From: Brachybacterium equifaecis
GTDB lineage: Bacteria > Actinomycetota > Actinomycetes > Actinomycetales > Dermabacteraceae
Assembly: GCF_023509525.1 (NCBI RefSeq)
Contig: NZ_JAKNCJ010000006.1
Span: 51,268 to 115,267, forward strand
Length of the DNA stretch: 64,000 nucleotides
Direction of reading: 5' to 3'
The notes beneath the pieces were generated by a model that was not told the origin of the DNA, ran no database searches, and saw nothing but the letters and a program-made list of their open reading frames with translations. Below are positions 52,351 through 61,839 of this stretch, piece after piece. How positions within the stretch are numbered: position 1 is the stretch's first letter; every line of letters starts with the position of its first letter. A program made the translations under genes and the position numbers.

Positions 52351-54413
52351 TTCGAGGGGCTCCCGGCGGCGGGCTTCGCGGGATCGCTCGAGCGCTCCGG
52401 GGCGGGGTTGTCGCGGAACGTCCGCTCCCACGACTCGAAGCTCGTGAGATCCCGGGCAGCGCTCCGGAACCGCTCCTGCAGCTCGGGCCAGCGCCGGTAG
52501 AGATCCAGGTGGGTGCGGGCGGCCTCGGCGAGCAGCGCCCGCGCCTCGCCGGGATCGCGGCGGTACCAGGAGACGCGCGTGCCCTCCGCATTGGAGACGA
52601 GGGCGCTGTCGTACTTCGCCAGGCGCCACCAGCGAGCATCCTGCTGGGCCACGGCCGCCTCAGGATTCCTGCGCGCGCTCTCGCGCGGAGCGACCGCGAG
52701 CTGCTTGACCAGCGAGGTGGCGGTCCACAGCGGCAGGCGGGCGCGCCGCGGCTCCTGCAGGGGCCTGCCCTTGTTCGGCGGCTTCTGGATCGAGACCGGC
52801 GGGAACGCCGCGGCATCCGCATCGCCCTGGGCGTCCTCGAACCGCTGCGCGAGCGCGCGGATCTCCGGGAGCTTGGTGCCGATCTGGGCATGGAGGCCCT
52901 CGGGACCCTCCATCACATCCTTCTGGGCCAGCAGACGCGCGGTCTCCGTGTAGTACTGCATCGAGATCGTGTGCTTGATGTCCCCGAACGCCGACTCGCG
53001 GACGATGCGCCCGCCGCGCGGGTACGGGGAGTGCAGGAGCGCGGTGATGAGGCGGTTGCGCTCATGGAAGTACGCCTGCCAGTCCAGGGCGTCGTCCTTG
53101 TCCGACCAGCTCACGTGCCACACCCCCGCGCCGGGGAGGCTGACGGTGGGATAGCCCGCCTTCTTCGCCCGCAGGCCGTACTCGGAATCGTCCCACTTGA
53201 TGAAGACCGGGAGCGACAGGCCGATCTCCTTCAGGACCTGAACGGGGATCAGGCACATCCACCAGCCGTTGTAGTCCACGTCGGCGCGCCGGTGCAGCCA
53301 CGGAGTCGTGCGCAGGGAGCCGTACGAGAAGTCGTGCGACATCTCGCCGTCCTCCTGGGCGAGCGCGAAGACAGTCCGCCACTGGTCGACCTTCTCGCCG
53401 AAGGAGTGCAGCACGCTGCGGTTGTTCAGGTCGAACATGTGCGCGCCGACGAGCATCGGGCTGGTGGCGAAGTCCGCGAAGGTCTTCAGACGGATCAGCG
53501 TCTCCGGCTCCAGGACGATGTCGTCGTCGCAGGTCACGACGTACGCGGAGCGTCCCGCCTGGGCCGTCTCGTACATACCGCGGGAGAAGCCTCCCGAGCC
53601 GCCGATGTTGCCCTGCTCGATCAGCGTGAGCTGGTCGCCGAGCTCATCCTGGAGGGGACGCAGCTGCTCAGGGTGGTCTGCGAGGCGGTCCGTGCCCTGG
53701 TCCACGACGTACAGCGTGTCCATGACCTTCCGCAGGTCCGCGCTGCCCGCGATGGTGGCGATGTTCTCGAGGCAGTACTCGACCTTGTTCATGGTCGTCA
53801 TCGCGAGGGAGATGAGGCCGTCCTCGCGGGCGAGGTCGGCATCGGCCGTCCACTCGGCACCGATCACCTGCAGCGACTCGGATCCGGCATACGCATCGAA
53901 CCAGTACCAGCCGCCGTCGCCGAAGGCCTTCACGGGCAGGGTGAGGACCGTGGTCGCCTCCCCCGAGACGGAGACCACCTCGTGGCGCTGGTTCGCGCCG
54001 CGGGCGTTGGAGCGGTACACGATGATCCGGCCGGGGCCGCTCGTGGTGATGGACAGGCGCACCTCGCGCACCGGGGTCCAGCGCCGCCAGTACGCGGCCG
54101 GGAACGCATTGAAGTAGGTGCCGAAGGAGCGCATCGAGTGCCCGGGGATCGTCAGGCCCAGTCGGTCCTCGACCTCGTCGACGTCGACGCCCTTGGGCGC
54201 CACGGTGACCTTCGCGTCCTGGGCACCGCCCTCGGAGGGCCTCCGCGAATCCTGCTCACCGCGCAGTCCCGCGGCCGACTCGGCCGATGCGGTCCGCGCA
54301 GCCTCCTGCTCGACATACAGCGGGATGATGTCCGGGGTGGGCTCGAGGGGCAGGATCAGGCGCTGCAGGACGCGCTGCGGCGCGGTCGCCTCTGCGGGAG
54401 CGGGGTGGGTCAC
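52347..54413 (-). CDS. glfT2: GlfT2-like galactofuranosyltransferase
   Basis: 688 residues, close to the 637 of mycobacterial GlfT2. N-terminal beta-sandwich-like domain (about 75-205), then GT2: ISLAMTTMNKVEYCLENIAT, IEQGNIGGSGGFSRGMYET, metal-binding VTCDDDIVLEPETL, catalytic-base WDDSEYGLRAKKAGYP, GVWHVSWSDKDD and YFHERNRLITALL. All key motifs are intact. It polymerises UDP-galactofuranose. Lies between glf and the exporter, with AGGAGGAG before its GTG start. Confidence 0.93.
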   Translation of the reverse strand: MTHPAPAEATAPQRVLQRLILPLEPTPDIIPLYVEQEAARTASAESAAGLRGEQDSRRPSEGGAQDAKVTVAPKGVDVDEVEDRLGLTIPGHSMRSFGTYFNAFPAAYWRRWTPVREVRLSITTSGPGRIIVYRSNARGANQRHEVVSVSGEATTVLTLPVKAFGDGGWYWFDAYAGSESLQVIGAEWTADADLAREDGLISLAMTTMNKVEYCLENIATIAGSADLRKVMDTLYVVDQGTDRLADHPEQLRPLQDELGDQLTLIEQGNIGGSGGFSRGMYETAQAGRSAYVVTCDDDIVLEPETLIRLKTFADFATSPMLVGAHMFDLNNRSVLHSFGEKVDQWRTVFALAQEDGEMSHDFSYGSLRTTPWLHRRADVDYNGWWMCLIPVQVLKEIGLSLPVFIKWDDSEYGLRAKKAGYPTVSLPGAGVWHVSWSDKDDALDWQAYFHERNRLITALLHSPYPRGGRIVRESAFGDIKHTISMQYYTETARLLAQKDVMEGPEGLHAQIGTKLPEIRALAQRFEDAQGDADAAAFPPVSIQKPPNKGRPLQEPRRARLPLWTATSLVKQLAVAPRESARRNPEAAVAQQDARWWRLAKYDSALVSNAEGTRVSWYRRDPGEARALLAEAARTHLDLYRRWPELQERFRSAARDLTSFESWERTFRDNPAPERSSDPAKPAAGSPSK

Positions 54414-54438
54414 GGGGTTCTCCTCCTGGAAGGGCGGG

Positions 54439-55611
<1,173 letters not shown>

Positions 55612-55632
55612 TCAAGGGCTGCAGACCCGTTC

Positions 55633-55638
55633 ACCCTA
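55633..55638 (-). promoter_or_regulatory. -10-like element of the glf operon
   Basis: TAGGGT in a GGCTAGGGTG context on the minus strand; predicted transcript start near 55626, a ~30-base leader containing GAAAGG before GTG 55596. Confidence 0.45.
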
Positions 55639-55701
55639 GCCCAGCGCTCCCGCACCAGGACCGCGACACGGCTCCTCACGCCCGCGAGCGCGAGAACCGT
55701 C

Positions 55702-56562
55702 TCAGCGCATGCGCTCCACGACGAGCCGGTACCCGATCCTCCGCAGCCATCCGGGTGCGAAGCGATAGGCGGCGCGCCGGGCGAGATTGAGCGCCAGCAT
55801 GCCCGGCCCGATGAGCCCGTCGGCGCGGAAGATGCGCTGGAGCCGGAGGTCGGAGACGAACATGCGCCAGCCGCCCCGACGGGCGAAGAGATCGGCGTCC
55901 ACCCGGTAGTCCACGAGGACCTCCGGCAGGTTCGCGCTGCGCGCCCCGCCCAGCAGCATCCGCTCCCACAGCCAGTAGTCCTCGAGGAAGTCCAGCGCGC
56001 GGTAGCCGCCGACGGCCAGCGCCGTGGAGCGCCGCAGCATCACCGCAGGATGGTGGAAGGGGCTGTGGCGCGGGAGGTAGTCGAGGATCTCCTGGTGCGC
56101 GAGCGGCCGGGTGCGCAGCGCCCCGCCCCCGCGCGGTGTGGAGTCGCTGAACTCCTGCATCGCGCTCGAGAGGAGGTCCAGTCCTCCCTGCTCCATCGCG
56201 CTCCGCTGCAGGGCGAGGCGCTGCGGCCGGCAGAGATCGTCGGCGTCGGCACGGGCGATGATGTCGGTGCGGCACGCCTCGAGCCCCCGCTGCAGGGCGC
56301 GGGCGAGCCCTTCGTGCGCGCTCGCGCGCACCACCCTGGCCGGGCCGAATGCGCCGTCCTCGACCTGCGCGACGACCGCTTCCAGCCCCTCGCCGAGGGG
56401 GCCGTCGATGACGAGCACGAGCTCTGCGGGCGGCTCCGTCTGCTCGATCGTGGCCGACGCCAGCGCTTGTGCGAAGCGCTCGGGGCGGTCGCCGCGCCAC
56501 ACGGGCATCAGGACGGTCACCTCGCCCTCGGAGGGAACGGGCAGCTGCACGGGAGCCGTCAC
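55702..56562 (-). CDS. Glycosyltransferase family 2
   Basis: 286 residues from GTG 56562. EVTVLMPVWRGDRPERFAQA, metal-binding DIIARADADDLCRPQRLALQ, PFHHPAVMLRRS and EDYWLWERMLLGGARSANLP are GT2 hallmarks of sugar transferases acting on lipid-linked glycans. The acceptor is unknown. Coupled to the GlfT1-like gene by GTGA, so probably the same pathway. Confidence 0.9.
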   Translation of the reverse strand: MTAPVQLPVPSEGEVTVLMPVWRGDRPERFAQALASATIEQTEPPAELVLVIDGPLGEGLEAVVAQVEDGAFGPARVVRASAHEGLARALQRGLEACRTDIIARADADDLCRPQRLALQRSAMEQGGLDLLSSAMQEFSDSTPRGGGALRTRPLAHQEILDYLPRHSPFHHPAVMLRRSTALAVGGYRALDFLEDYWLWERMLLGGARSANLPEVLVDYRVDADLFARRGGWRMFVSDLRLQRIFRADGLIGPGMLALNLARRAAYRFAPGWLRRIGYRLVVERMR

Positions 56563-57524
56563 CGGGCCGCCGCCCGCTCGATCCGGCGCACGGCCTCTGC
56601 GGCCTCGGGATCGGCGGAGAGGACCTGCACCGCGGGGCGAGGCCCGCGCCGCAGGGCGTCGAGGAGGCCGCGGCGCCCGACCCCGAGGAGCTCCGGGTGG
56701 CGTGCGCACTGGCGGATCCACCCCAGCGCCGTGCGTCCGCCGTAGAGCGCCCGCTCGAGCGGGGTGAAGGTGCGCGTGCGCAAGAGCGCCCACAGGCGGT
56801 TGCGCACGTCGTAGTAGAAGCGCCCGCCCGGCGAGGCCTGGGCATTGGCGAACACCGCTGTGCGGTGCTCCACGACCGAGGCGGGCACGTGGATCCCGCG
56901 GCCGCGGCGCAGCAGGCGCCCGGTGTGCTCGAAGTCGTCGGACCAGATGAAGTAGTCGGCGATCGGCAGCCCCAGTCGGCGCACGTCCTCTCCGCGCAGC
57001 AGCACGGAGACATAGCTCGCGGTGCGGATCGGCCGGCCCCCCGCCGCGGCGGCGTCGGCCTTCTCCTGCGCGCTCGCCCCGAGGCGCGTGCGCGAGCGGT
57101 TCATCGGATGATCCCGGCCGTCGGTCCACACGGCGCGCGAGCTGAGCACGGACAGCCGCACGGGGCTCGCGGCCTCGGCGATGAGCAGCGCCTCCAGGGC
57201 GCCCGGGCGCGGAACCGTGTCGTCATCCATCACCCACACCCAGTCGGCGCCATGGACCTCGAGGGCGCGCGCGATCCCCGCGGCGAATCCGCCTGCGCCG
57301 CCGACGTTGCGGCGCAGGTGCAGCACGTCCGCGCCGATCGGGTGGGCATCGGCCACGACCCCGGTGTCATCGGTCGAGGCGTTGTCGATCACGACCACGC
57401 CGTCGGGCCGCCGCGACTGCGCGGCGAGTGCGTCGAGGCACTCCTGGAGGAGCGCGGGCCGGTTGAATGCGACGACGACGGCGAGCACTCGAGGGGTGCC
57501 GGCTTCGCTTCCGAGGGACTTCAC
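56559..57524 (-). CDS. Glycosyltransferase family 2, GlfT1-like
   Basis: 321 residues from GTG 57524 (AGGAGAG upstream). VLAVVVAFNRPALLQECLDA, VIDNASTDDTG, RRNVGGAGGFAAGIARAL, DDD in WVWVMDDDTVPRPGALEAL and WSDDFEHTGRLLRRG. The N-x-G-G-A-G-G-F block and length fit GlfT1 (Rv3782, ~304 residues), which adds the first galactofuranoses to the linker lipid; a rhamnosyl- or other transferase cannot be excluded. Confidence 0.87.
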   Translation of the reverse strand: MKSLGSEAGTPRVLAVVVAFNRPALLQECLDALAAQSRRPDGVVVIDNASTDDTGVVADAHPIGADVLHLRRNVGGAGGFAAGIARALEVHGADWVWVMDDDTVPRPGALEALLIAEAASPVRLSVLSSRAVWTDGRDHPMNRSRTRLGASAQEKADAAAAGGRPIRTASYVSVLLRGEDVRRLGLPIADYFIWSDDFEHTGRLLRRGRGIHVPASVVEHRTAVFANAQASPGGRFYYDVRNRLWALLRTRTFTPLERALYGGRTALGWIRQCARHPELLGVGRRGLLDALRRGPRPAVQVLSADPEAAEAVRRIERAAAR

Positions 57525-57574
57525 GTGGCTCTCCTGTCGTGGGCGCGCTGGCGCGGCCGGGGTCGTTGCCCTCG

Positions 57575-57580
57575 ATTCTA
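57575..57580 (-). promoter_or_regulatory. -10-like element of the GlfT1-like operon
   Basis: TAGAAT on the minus strand; predicted start near 57568 and a ~44-base leader. No good -35. Confidence 0.4.
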
Positions 57581-57692
57581 CGGAGGATCCCTGCCTCCGC
57601 AGCGCCGGGGGACTACTGTGGCTCGCGCAGCGCATCGGCCCCTTCCCGCAGTCCGCCCGCCGCCGATGCCCCTGAATCGTGAGGACCTGCCC

Positions 57693-59129
57693 ATGGTCGA
57701 GGAATCCGACGACTCCCCCGCCTCCTCCGCGCGTCCGGCGCGCCCGGGCGCGCCGCGCCGACCCGTGCGACTGCGCACCGGTGGTGCCGTGCGTCCCGTG
57801 GCCTCGCCCGAGCAGCGCGGAGGGAGCAGCTCGCGCACGTCCGCCCGGGCGGACTCGGATCCCTCGCCCACGCGTCCGCTCCCCCGCGGCGGGGGCGCTC
57901 CTGCGGGTGCCCGGAGCGCGGCTCCGTCGGACCCCCGTGTCAGCGCCCGGCCGATCGCGCGCGGGAGCGCCCCGTCGGACCAGCGCCTAGGCGCGCAGCC
58001 GATCCGGCACCGCTCGACCCAGTCGGCCGCCGCGCGCGCGGCGAGCGGGCTCGGCCCTGCGGACGAAGGACAGGAGCTCGGCGGGCCCGATCGCGAAGCG
58101 GTCCCGACCCGCCGGCGCTCCCATGGCGCAGCAGGCTCGCATCGCGCGGGAAGCGCCGGGCGCCGGCTCGGCCGCTGGGGCCGACTGCCGCGCCCCGTGC
58201 GCCTGGCCTCCGCACTGCTCGTGCTGGTGCTGGTGCTCTCGATCGGCTGGGCCGGCGGACTGCTGCTCTGGGCGAACTCCCGCATCACGCACGTCGACGC
58301 GCTCTCCGGTGTAGCGAACACTCCCGGCACCACGTACCTGATCGCAGGGTCCGACGCCCGCGGCGGCGACACGGTCCAGGACGACGGCACCGAAGGCCAG
58401 CGCACCGACACGATGATGCTCCTCCACAAGGCGCCGGGAGGCCGCTCCTACCTCGTCTCCCTCCCGCGCGACACGCTGGTCGACATCCCCGGGCAGGGGA
58501 AGTACAAGCTCAACGCGGCCTATGCGTTCGGCGGCCCCGCACTCCTGGTCAAAACCGTCGAGCAGTTCACCGGTCTCACCATCGACCACTATGTCGAGGT
58601 CGGCTTCGACGGCGTCGCCGGGATCGTGGACGCGGTCGGCACCGTGAACCTGTGCATCGACCAGGATGTCGACGACGAGAAGTCGGGGCTGAAGATGACC
58701 GCGGGCTGCCACGACGTCGGCGGCGAGCAGGCGCTGGCCTTCGTGCGCGCCCGCTACTTCGACCCCACCGCCGACATCGGTCGCCAGGGACGCCAGCAGC
58801 AGTTCATCGGAGCCCTGATGAACCGCGTCTCCTCCCCCGGCGTGCTGCTGAACCCCGTGGCGCAGATGCGGTTGGCAGGCGCAGGATCCGCCGCGCTCTC
58901 GACCGACCCGGGCACCGGGATGATCGACCTCGGCCAGGCGGGGCTGACGATGCGCGGCGCCATGAACGGCGGCACGAACCTCCCGCTGCCGATCGCGGAT
59001 CCGAACTTCCAGACCAAGCATTCGGGGGTCGCGCTCCTCACCGACCCTGCCGAGGTCGACGCTTTCTTCCGCGGCATCGAGGACGGCTCGGCGACGGCGC
59101 CCGCTGCGGAATCGGCCCCCGCCGGCTGA
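57693..59129 (+). CDS. LytR-CpsA-Psr (LCP) family glycopolymer ligase
   Basis: 478 residues from ATG 57693 with GAGGA upstream. The ~150-residue cytoplasmic head is Arg/Pro/Ser-rich and disordered; one helix (about 170-195, LASALLVLVLVLSIGWAGGL); then the extracellular LCP domain with LIAGSDARGGD, RTDTMMLLH, SYLVSLPRDTLVDIPGQGKY and GGEQALAFVRARYFDPTADIGRQGRQQQ, including the catalytic Arg and Asp residues. LCP enzymes transfer lipid-linked glycopolymers to peptidoglycan (Lcp1 for arabinogalactan). TACTGT at 57614-57619 may be its -10. Divergent from the GlfT1-like operon. Confidence 0.93.
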   Translation: MVEESDDSPASSARPARPGAPRRPVRLRTGGAVRPVASPEQRGGSSSRTSARADSDPSPTRPLPRGGGAPAGARSAAPSDPRVSARPIARGSAPSDQRLGAQPIRHRSTQSAAARAASGLGPADEGQELGGPDREAVPTRRRSHGAAGSHRAGSAGRRLGRWGRLPRPVRLASALLVLVLVLSIGWAGGLLLWANSRITHVDALSGVANTPGTTYLIAGSDARGGDTVQDDGTEGQRTDTMMLLHKAPGGRSYLVSLPRDTLVDIPGQGKYKLNAAYAFGGPALLVKTVEQFTGLTIDHYVEVGFDGVAGIVDAVGTVNLCIDQDVDDEKSGLKMTAGCHDVGGEQALAFVRARYFDPTADIGRQGRQQQFIGALMNRVSSPGVLLNPVAQMRLAGAGSAALSTDPGTGMIDLGQAGLTMRGAMNGGTNLPLPIADPNFQTKHSGVALLTDPAEVDAFFRGIEDGSATAPAAESAPAG

Positions 59130-59188
59130 CGGGGCGCGGCGCATGCGCTGCACCGCGGCCCACGCGGCGGTCGGTCAGCAGGCAGCGA

Positions 59189-59911
59189 TCAGCGGAACAG
59201 CATGTCGATGACGATGTTCACCGAGTTCAGCACCGACTGCCCCTTCGCGCGGGAGTAGTCGGTGTAGAGGATGTGCACCGGGTGCTCGCGCACGCTCAGC
59301 TCCAGCCGGCCGATCTCCTCGACGATCTCCGAGGCGTGCGCCATCCGGTTCTGCTCGATCACGATCTGCTCCGCGGCGGCGCGGCCGAGCACGCGCAGTC
59401 CGTTGTGGGCGTCGGTCAGCCGCACCCCGGAGGTGAGGTTCGAATACCAGATCGCCCCGCGCAGCACGAGGCGCTTGACCAGCCCGGGGCGAGTGCGGGA
59501 GTCCAGGAAGCGGGAGCCGAGCACCACGTCGACCCCCTCGGTGCGGCGCACGGCGATCATGGCGGCCGCATCGTCGACCTGATGCTGGCCGTCGGCATCG
59601 AAGGTGACGATCTGCTCCATCGCGGGGTCGCGCAGCGCGCAGTCGATGCCGGTCTTCAGCGCGGCGCCCTGCCCCATGTTGTAGGGGTGGCGGACCACGA
59701 GAGCGCCCGCCTCCTGCGCGACGCGGGCGGAGCCGTCGGTGCTGCCGTCGTCCACGCAGACCACGAGCGGGTACCGCTCCCGCAGGGATCGGACCACGTC
59801 GCCGATGACGGCGGCCTCGTTGAACAGCGGGATCACGAACCAGGTGCTCGAGCGGCCGGGGTCGGATGCAGGCGCCGGCTCGATCGCCGGGGTCGCGCCG
59901 GTCTCGCTCAT
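59189..59911 (-). CDS. Glycosyltransferase family 2, polyprenyl-phosphate sugar transferase type
   Basis: 240 residues from ATG 59911. STWFVIPLFNEAAVIGDVVR, VVCVDDGSTDGSARVA, NMGQGAALKTGIDCA and TFDADGQHQVDDA are the dolichol-phosphate-mannose-synthase-like pattern; SNLTSGVRLTDAHNGLRVLG and YTDYSRAKGQSVLNSVNI typify bacterial polyprenyl-phosphate transferases. It would charge decaprenyl phosphate with a sugar for use outside the membrane. Often next to DUF2304 genes, as here (61398). Confidence 0.9.
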   Translation of the reverse strand: MSETGATPAIEPAPASDPGRSSTWFVIPLFNEAAVIGDVVRSLRERYPLVVCVDDGSTDGSARVAQEAGALVVRHPYNMGQGAALKTGIDCALRDPAMEQIVTFDADGQHQVDDAAAMIAVRRTEGVDVVLGSRFLDSRTRPGLVKRLVLRGAIWYSNLTSGVRLTDAHNGLRVLGRAAAEQIVIEQNRMAHASEIVEEIGRLELSVREHPVHILYTDYSRAKGQSVLNSVNIVIDMLFR

Positions 59912-59990
59912 CCTGAGACCTCCACCACCGCTGTTCGCCGACGTGACCCGCGCGGCATGCATCCGCAGCCGCGATCACTGCCCTGGAGGA

Positions 59991-59996
59991 TACCCT
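59991..59996 (+). promoter_or_regulatory. -10-like element of the sugar dehydrogenase operon
   Basis: TACCCT; predicted start near 60003 and a ~64-base leader that holds GGGGAGGAAG. -35 not evident. Confidence 0.35.
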
Positions 59997-60066
59997 GAGA
60001 GCCGGTGCGGAGCCTGCCTCCTCGCCGTCCGACGATCCCCGCGCACGGGGAGGAAGCAGGTCAGCA

Positions 60067-61401
60067 GTGCCCGCACAGGCCACCACCGCTGTCGTCGCCC
60101 TGGGGAAGATCGGTCTGCCGCTCGCCGTGCAGTTCGCCGATCGGGGTCACCGGGTGATCGGGGTCGACGTCAGCGAGCGTCAGGTCTCGCTGGTCAACCA
60201 GGGGCTGGAGCCCTTCCCCGGCGAGGCCCATCTGGCCGAGAAGCTCGCGGAGATCGTGCCCGCCGGTCGCCTGCGGGCGACCACCGACTACGCAGAGGCC
60301 ATCAGTGCGGCGAGCACGGTGGTGATCGTGGTGCCGCTGTTCGTCGACGAGGCCACGGGCGAGCCCGATTTCGGCTGGATGGACGAGGCGACGCGATCTC
60401 TCGCCCCGCACCTGCAGCCCGGCACCCTGGTCAGCTACGAGACGACGCTGCCCGTGGGCACCCTGCGGGATCGCTTCGTGCCGATGATCGAGGAGATCTC
60501 GGGGCTGCGGGAGTCCGAGGACTTCTTCGCCGCGTTCTCCCCGGAGCGCGTGCTGACCGGCCGGGTCTTCGAGGATCTGCGCAAGTACCCGAAGCTCTTC
60601 GGGGCGCTCAGCGAAGAGGGCGCCGCGCGCACGCGCGCCTTCTACGAGGACGTCCTGACGTTCGACGCGCGCCCTGATCTCGCCCGCGAGAACGGCGTGT
60701 GGGATCTCGGCTCGCCGGAGGCGGCCGAGCTCGCGAAGCTCGCCGAGACCACCTACCGCGATGTGAACATCGCACTGGCCAACGAATTCGCCCTGTTCGC
60801 CCAGGATCGCGGCATCGACGTGTACCGCGTGATCGAGGCCTCGAACTCCCAGCCCTTCAGCCACATCCACCAGCCCGGCATCGCGGTGGGGGGCCACTGC
60901 ATCCCGGTCTACCCGCGCCTGTACCTCTCAGGCGATCCCGCGGCCGAGACGGTCCGCACAGCGCGCGCGCTGAACGCCTCCGTTCCCGCGCGGCTCGTGG
61001 AGCGGGCCGAGGAGCTCCTCGGCTCCCTGGCGGGGCTGCGCGCCGTGATCCTCGGCGCCTCCTACCGCTCCGGCGTCAAGGAGACCGCGTTCTCGGGTGT
61101 CTTCCCTGTCGCCGCTGAGCTGCGGCGCCGCGGCGCGCAGGTGCGCGTGCACGACCCGCTGTACACCGACGAGGAGCTCGAGCGCCTGGATCTCGGCGCC
61201 TGGCACGTGGGCGAGGAGGCGGACCTGCTGATCGTCCAGACGAATCATGCGATGTACCGCGATCTCACCGCGGCCGACGCCCCGGGTGTCCGTCTGCTGG
61301 TGGACGGCCGCAACATCACGAGCGTCGAGGCCTGGGCGGGAACGCCCCGTCTCGTGCTCGGCGACGGCAGCGCGAGCACTCATCGGGGGCCGCAGGAGTG
61401 A
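60067..61401 (+). CDS. Nucleotide sugar dehydrogenase (UDP-ManNAcA/UDP-glucose dehydrogenase family)
   Basis: 444 residues from GTG 60067. NAD-binding VVALGKIGLPLAVQFADRGH (K in place of a usual G/Y-I-G-L), VVIVVPLFVDEATGEPDFGW, SPERVLTGRVFEDL, KLAETTYRDVNIALANEFAL, and catalytic cysteine in IAVGGHCIPVYP, then a C-terminal UDP-binding domain. The G-G-H-C-I-P form is that of WecC-type UDP-N-acetyl-mannosamine dehydrogenases. Supplies an uronic acid donor for a wall polymer. Confidence 0.9.
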   Translation: MPAQATTAVVALGKIGLPLAVQFADRGHRVIGVDVSERQVSLVNQGLEPFPGEAHLAEKLAEIVPAGRLRATTDYAEAISAASTVVIVVPLFVDEATGEPDFGWMDEATRSLAPHLQPGTLVSYETTLPVGTLRDRFVPMIEEISGLRESEDFFAAFSPERVLTGRVFEDLRKYPKLFGALSEEGAARTRAFYEDVLTFDARPDLARENGVWDLGSPEAAELAKLAETTYRDVNIALANEFALFAQDRGIDVYRVIEASNSQPFSHIHQPGIAVGGHCIPVYPRLYLSGDPAAETVRTARALNASVPARLVERAEELLGSLAGLRAVILGASYRSGVKETAFSGVFPVAAELRRRGAQVRVHDPLYTDEELERLDLGAWHVGEEADLLIVQTNHAMYRDLTAADAPGVRLLVDGRNITSVEAWAGTPRLVLGDGSASTHRGPQE

Positions 61402-61817
61402 GCGGCATCGGCGAGGTGCTGCTCGCCCTCGGCCCTGGCGGGCGCGCGGGAGGGGTGCTGGCGATCCAGATCCTGCTGATCCTCGGCATCATCGGGATCA
61501 CCGCCTGGCTGTTCCGCTCGAGGGGCGCGCGCCAGCTCGCTGTGCGGCGCCTGCTCATCATCGCGTTCGCGCTCTTCGCGGTCCTCGCGGTCCTCTTCCC
61601 GAGCCTCCTGTCGCGGGCCGCGAACCTGCTGGGCGTGGGGCGCGGCACGGATCTCCTGCTGTACGCCACGGTGATCGTCCTGCTCGGCGTCATCGCCGTG
61701 CAGGAAGTCCGCGCGAAGAACGAGGAGAAGCGCACCACGCACCTCGCTCGCCGGATCGCCCTGGAGGAGGCCGAGAGCCCCGAGGCGTACCGGCGCCGCG
61801 CGCTCGAGCCCCGATGA
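61398..61817 (+). CDS. DUF2304 family membrane protein
   Basis: 139 residues from GTG 61398 (GTGA overlap with the dehydrogenase; CAGGAG upstream). Three helices (about 22-40, 50-72, 82-102) and a charged tail. DUF2304 proteins commonly pair with DPM-like GT2 enzymes and may assist flipping of lipid-linked sugars; the GT2 here lies 1.5 kb away on the other strand. Confidence 0.87.
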   Translation: MSGIGEVLLALGPGGRAGGVLAIQILLILGIIGITAWLFRSRGARQLAVRRLLIIAFALFAVLAVLFPSLLSRAANLLGVGRGTDLLLYATVIVLLGVIAVQEVRAKNEEKRTTHLARRIALEEAESPEAYRRRALEPR

Positions 61818-61839
61818 GACCGCGCGCGCAGGAGCGTCG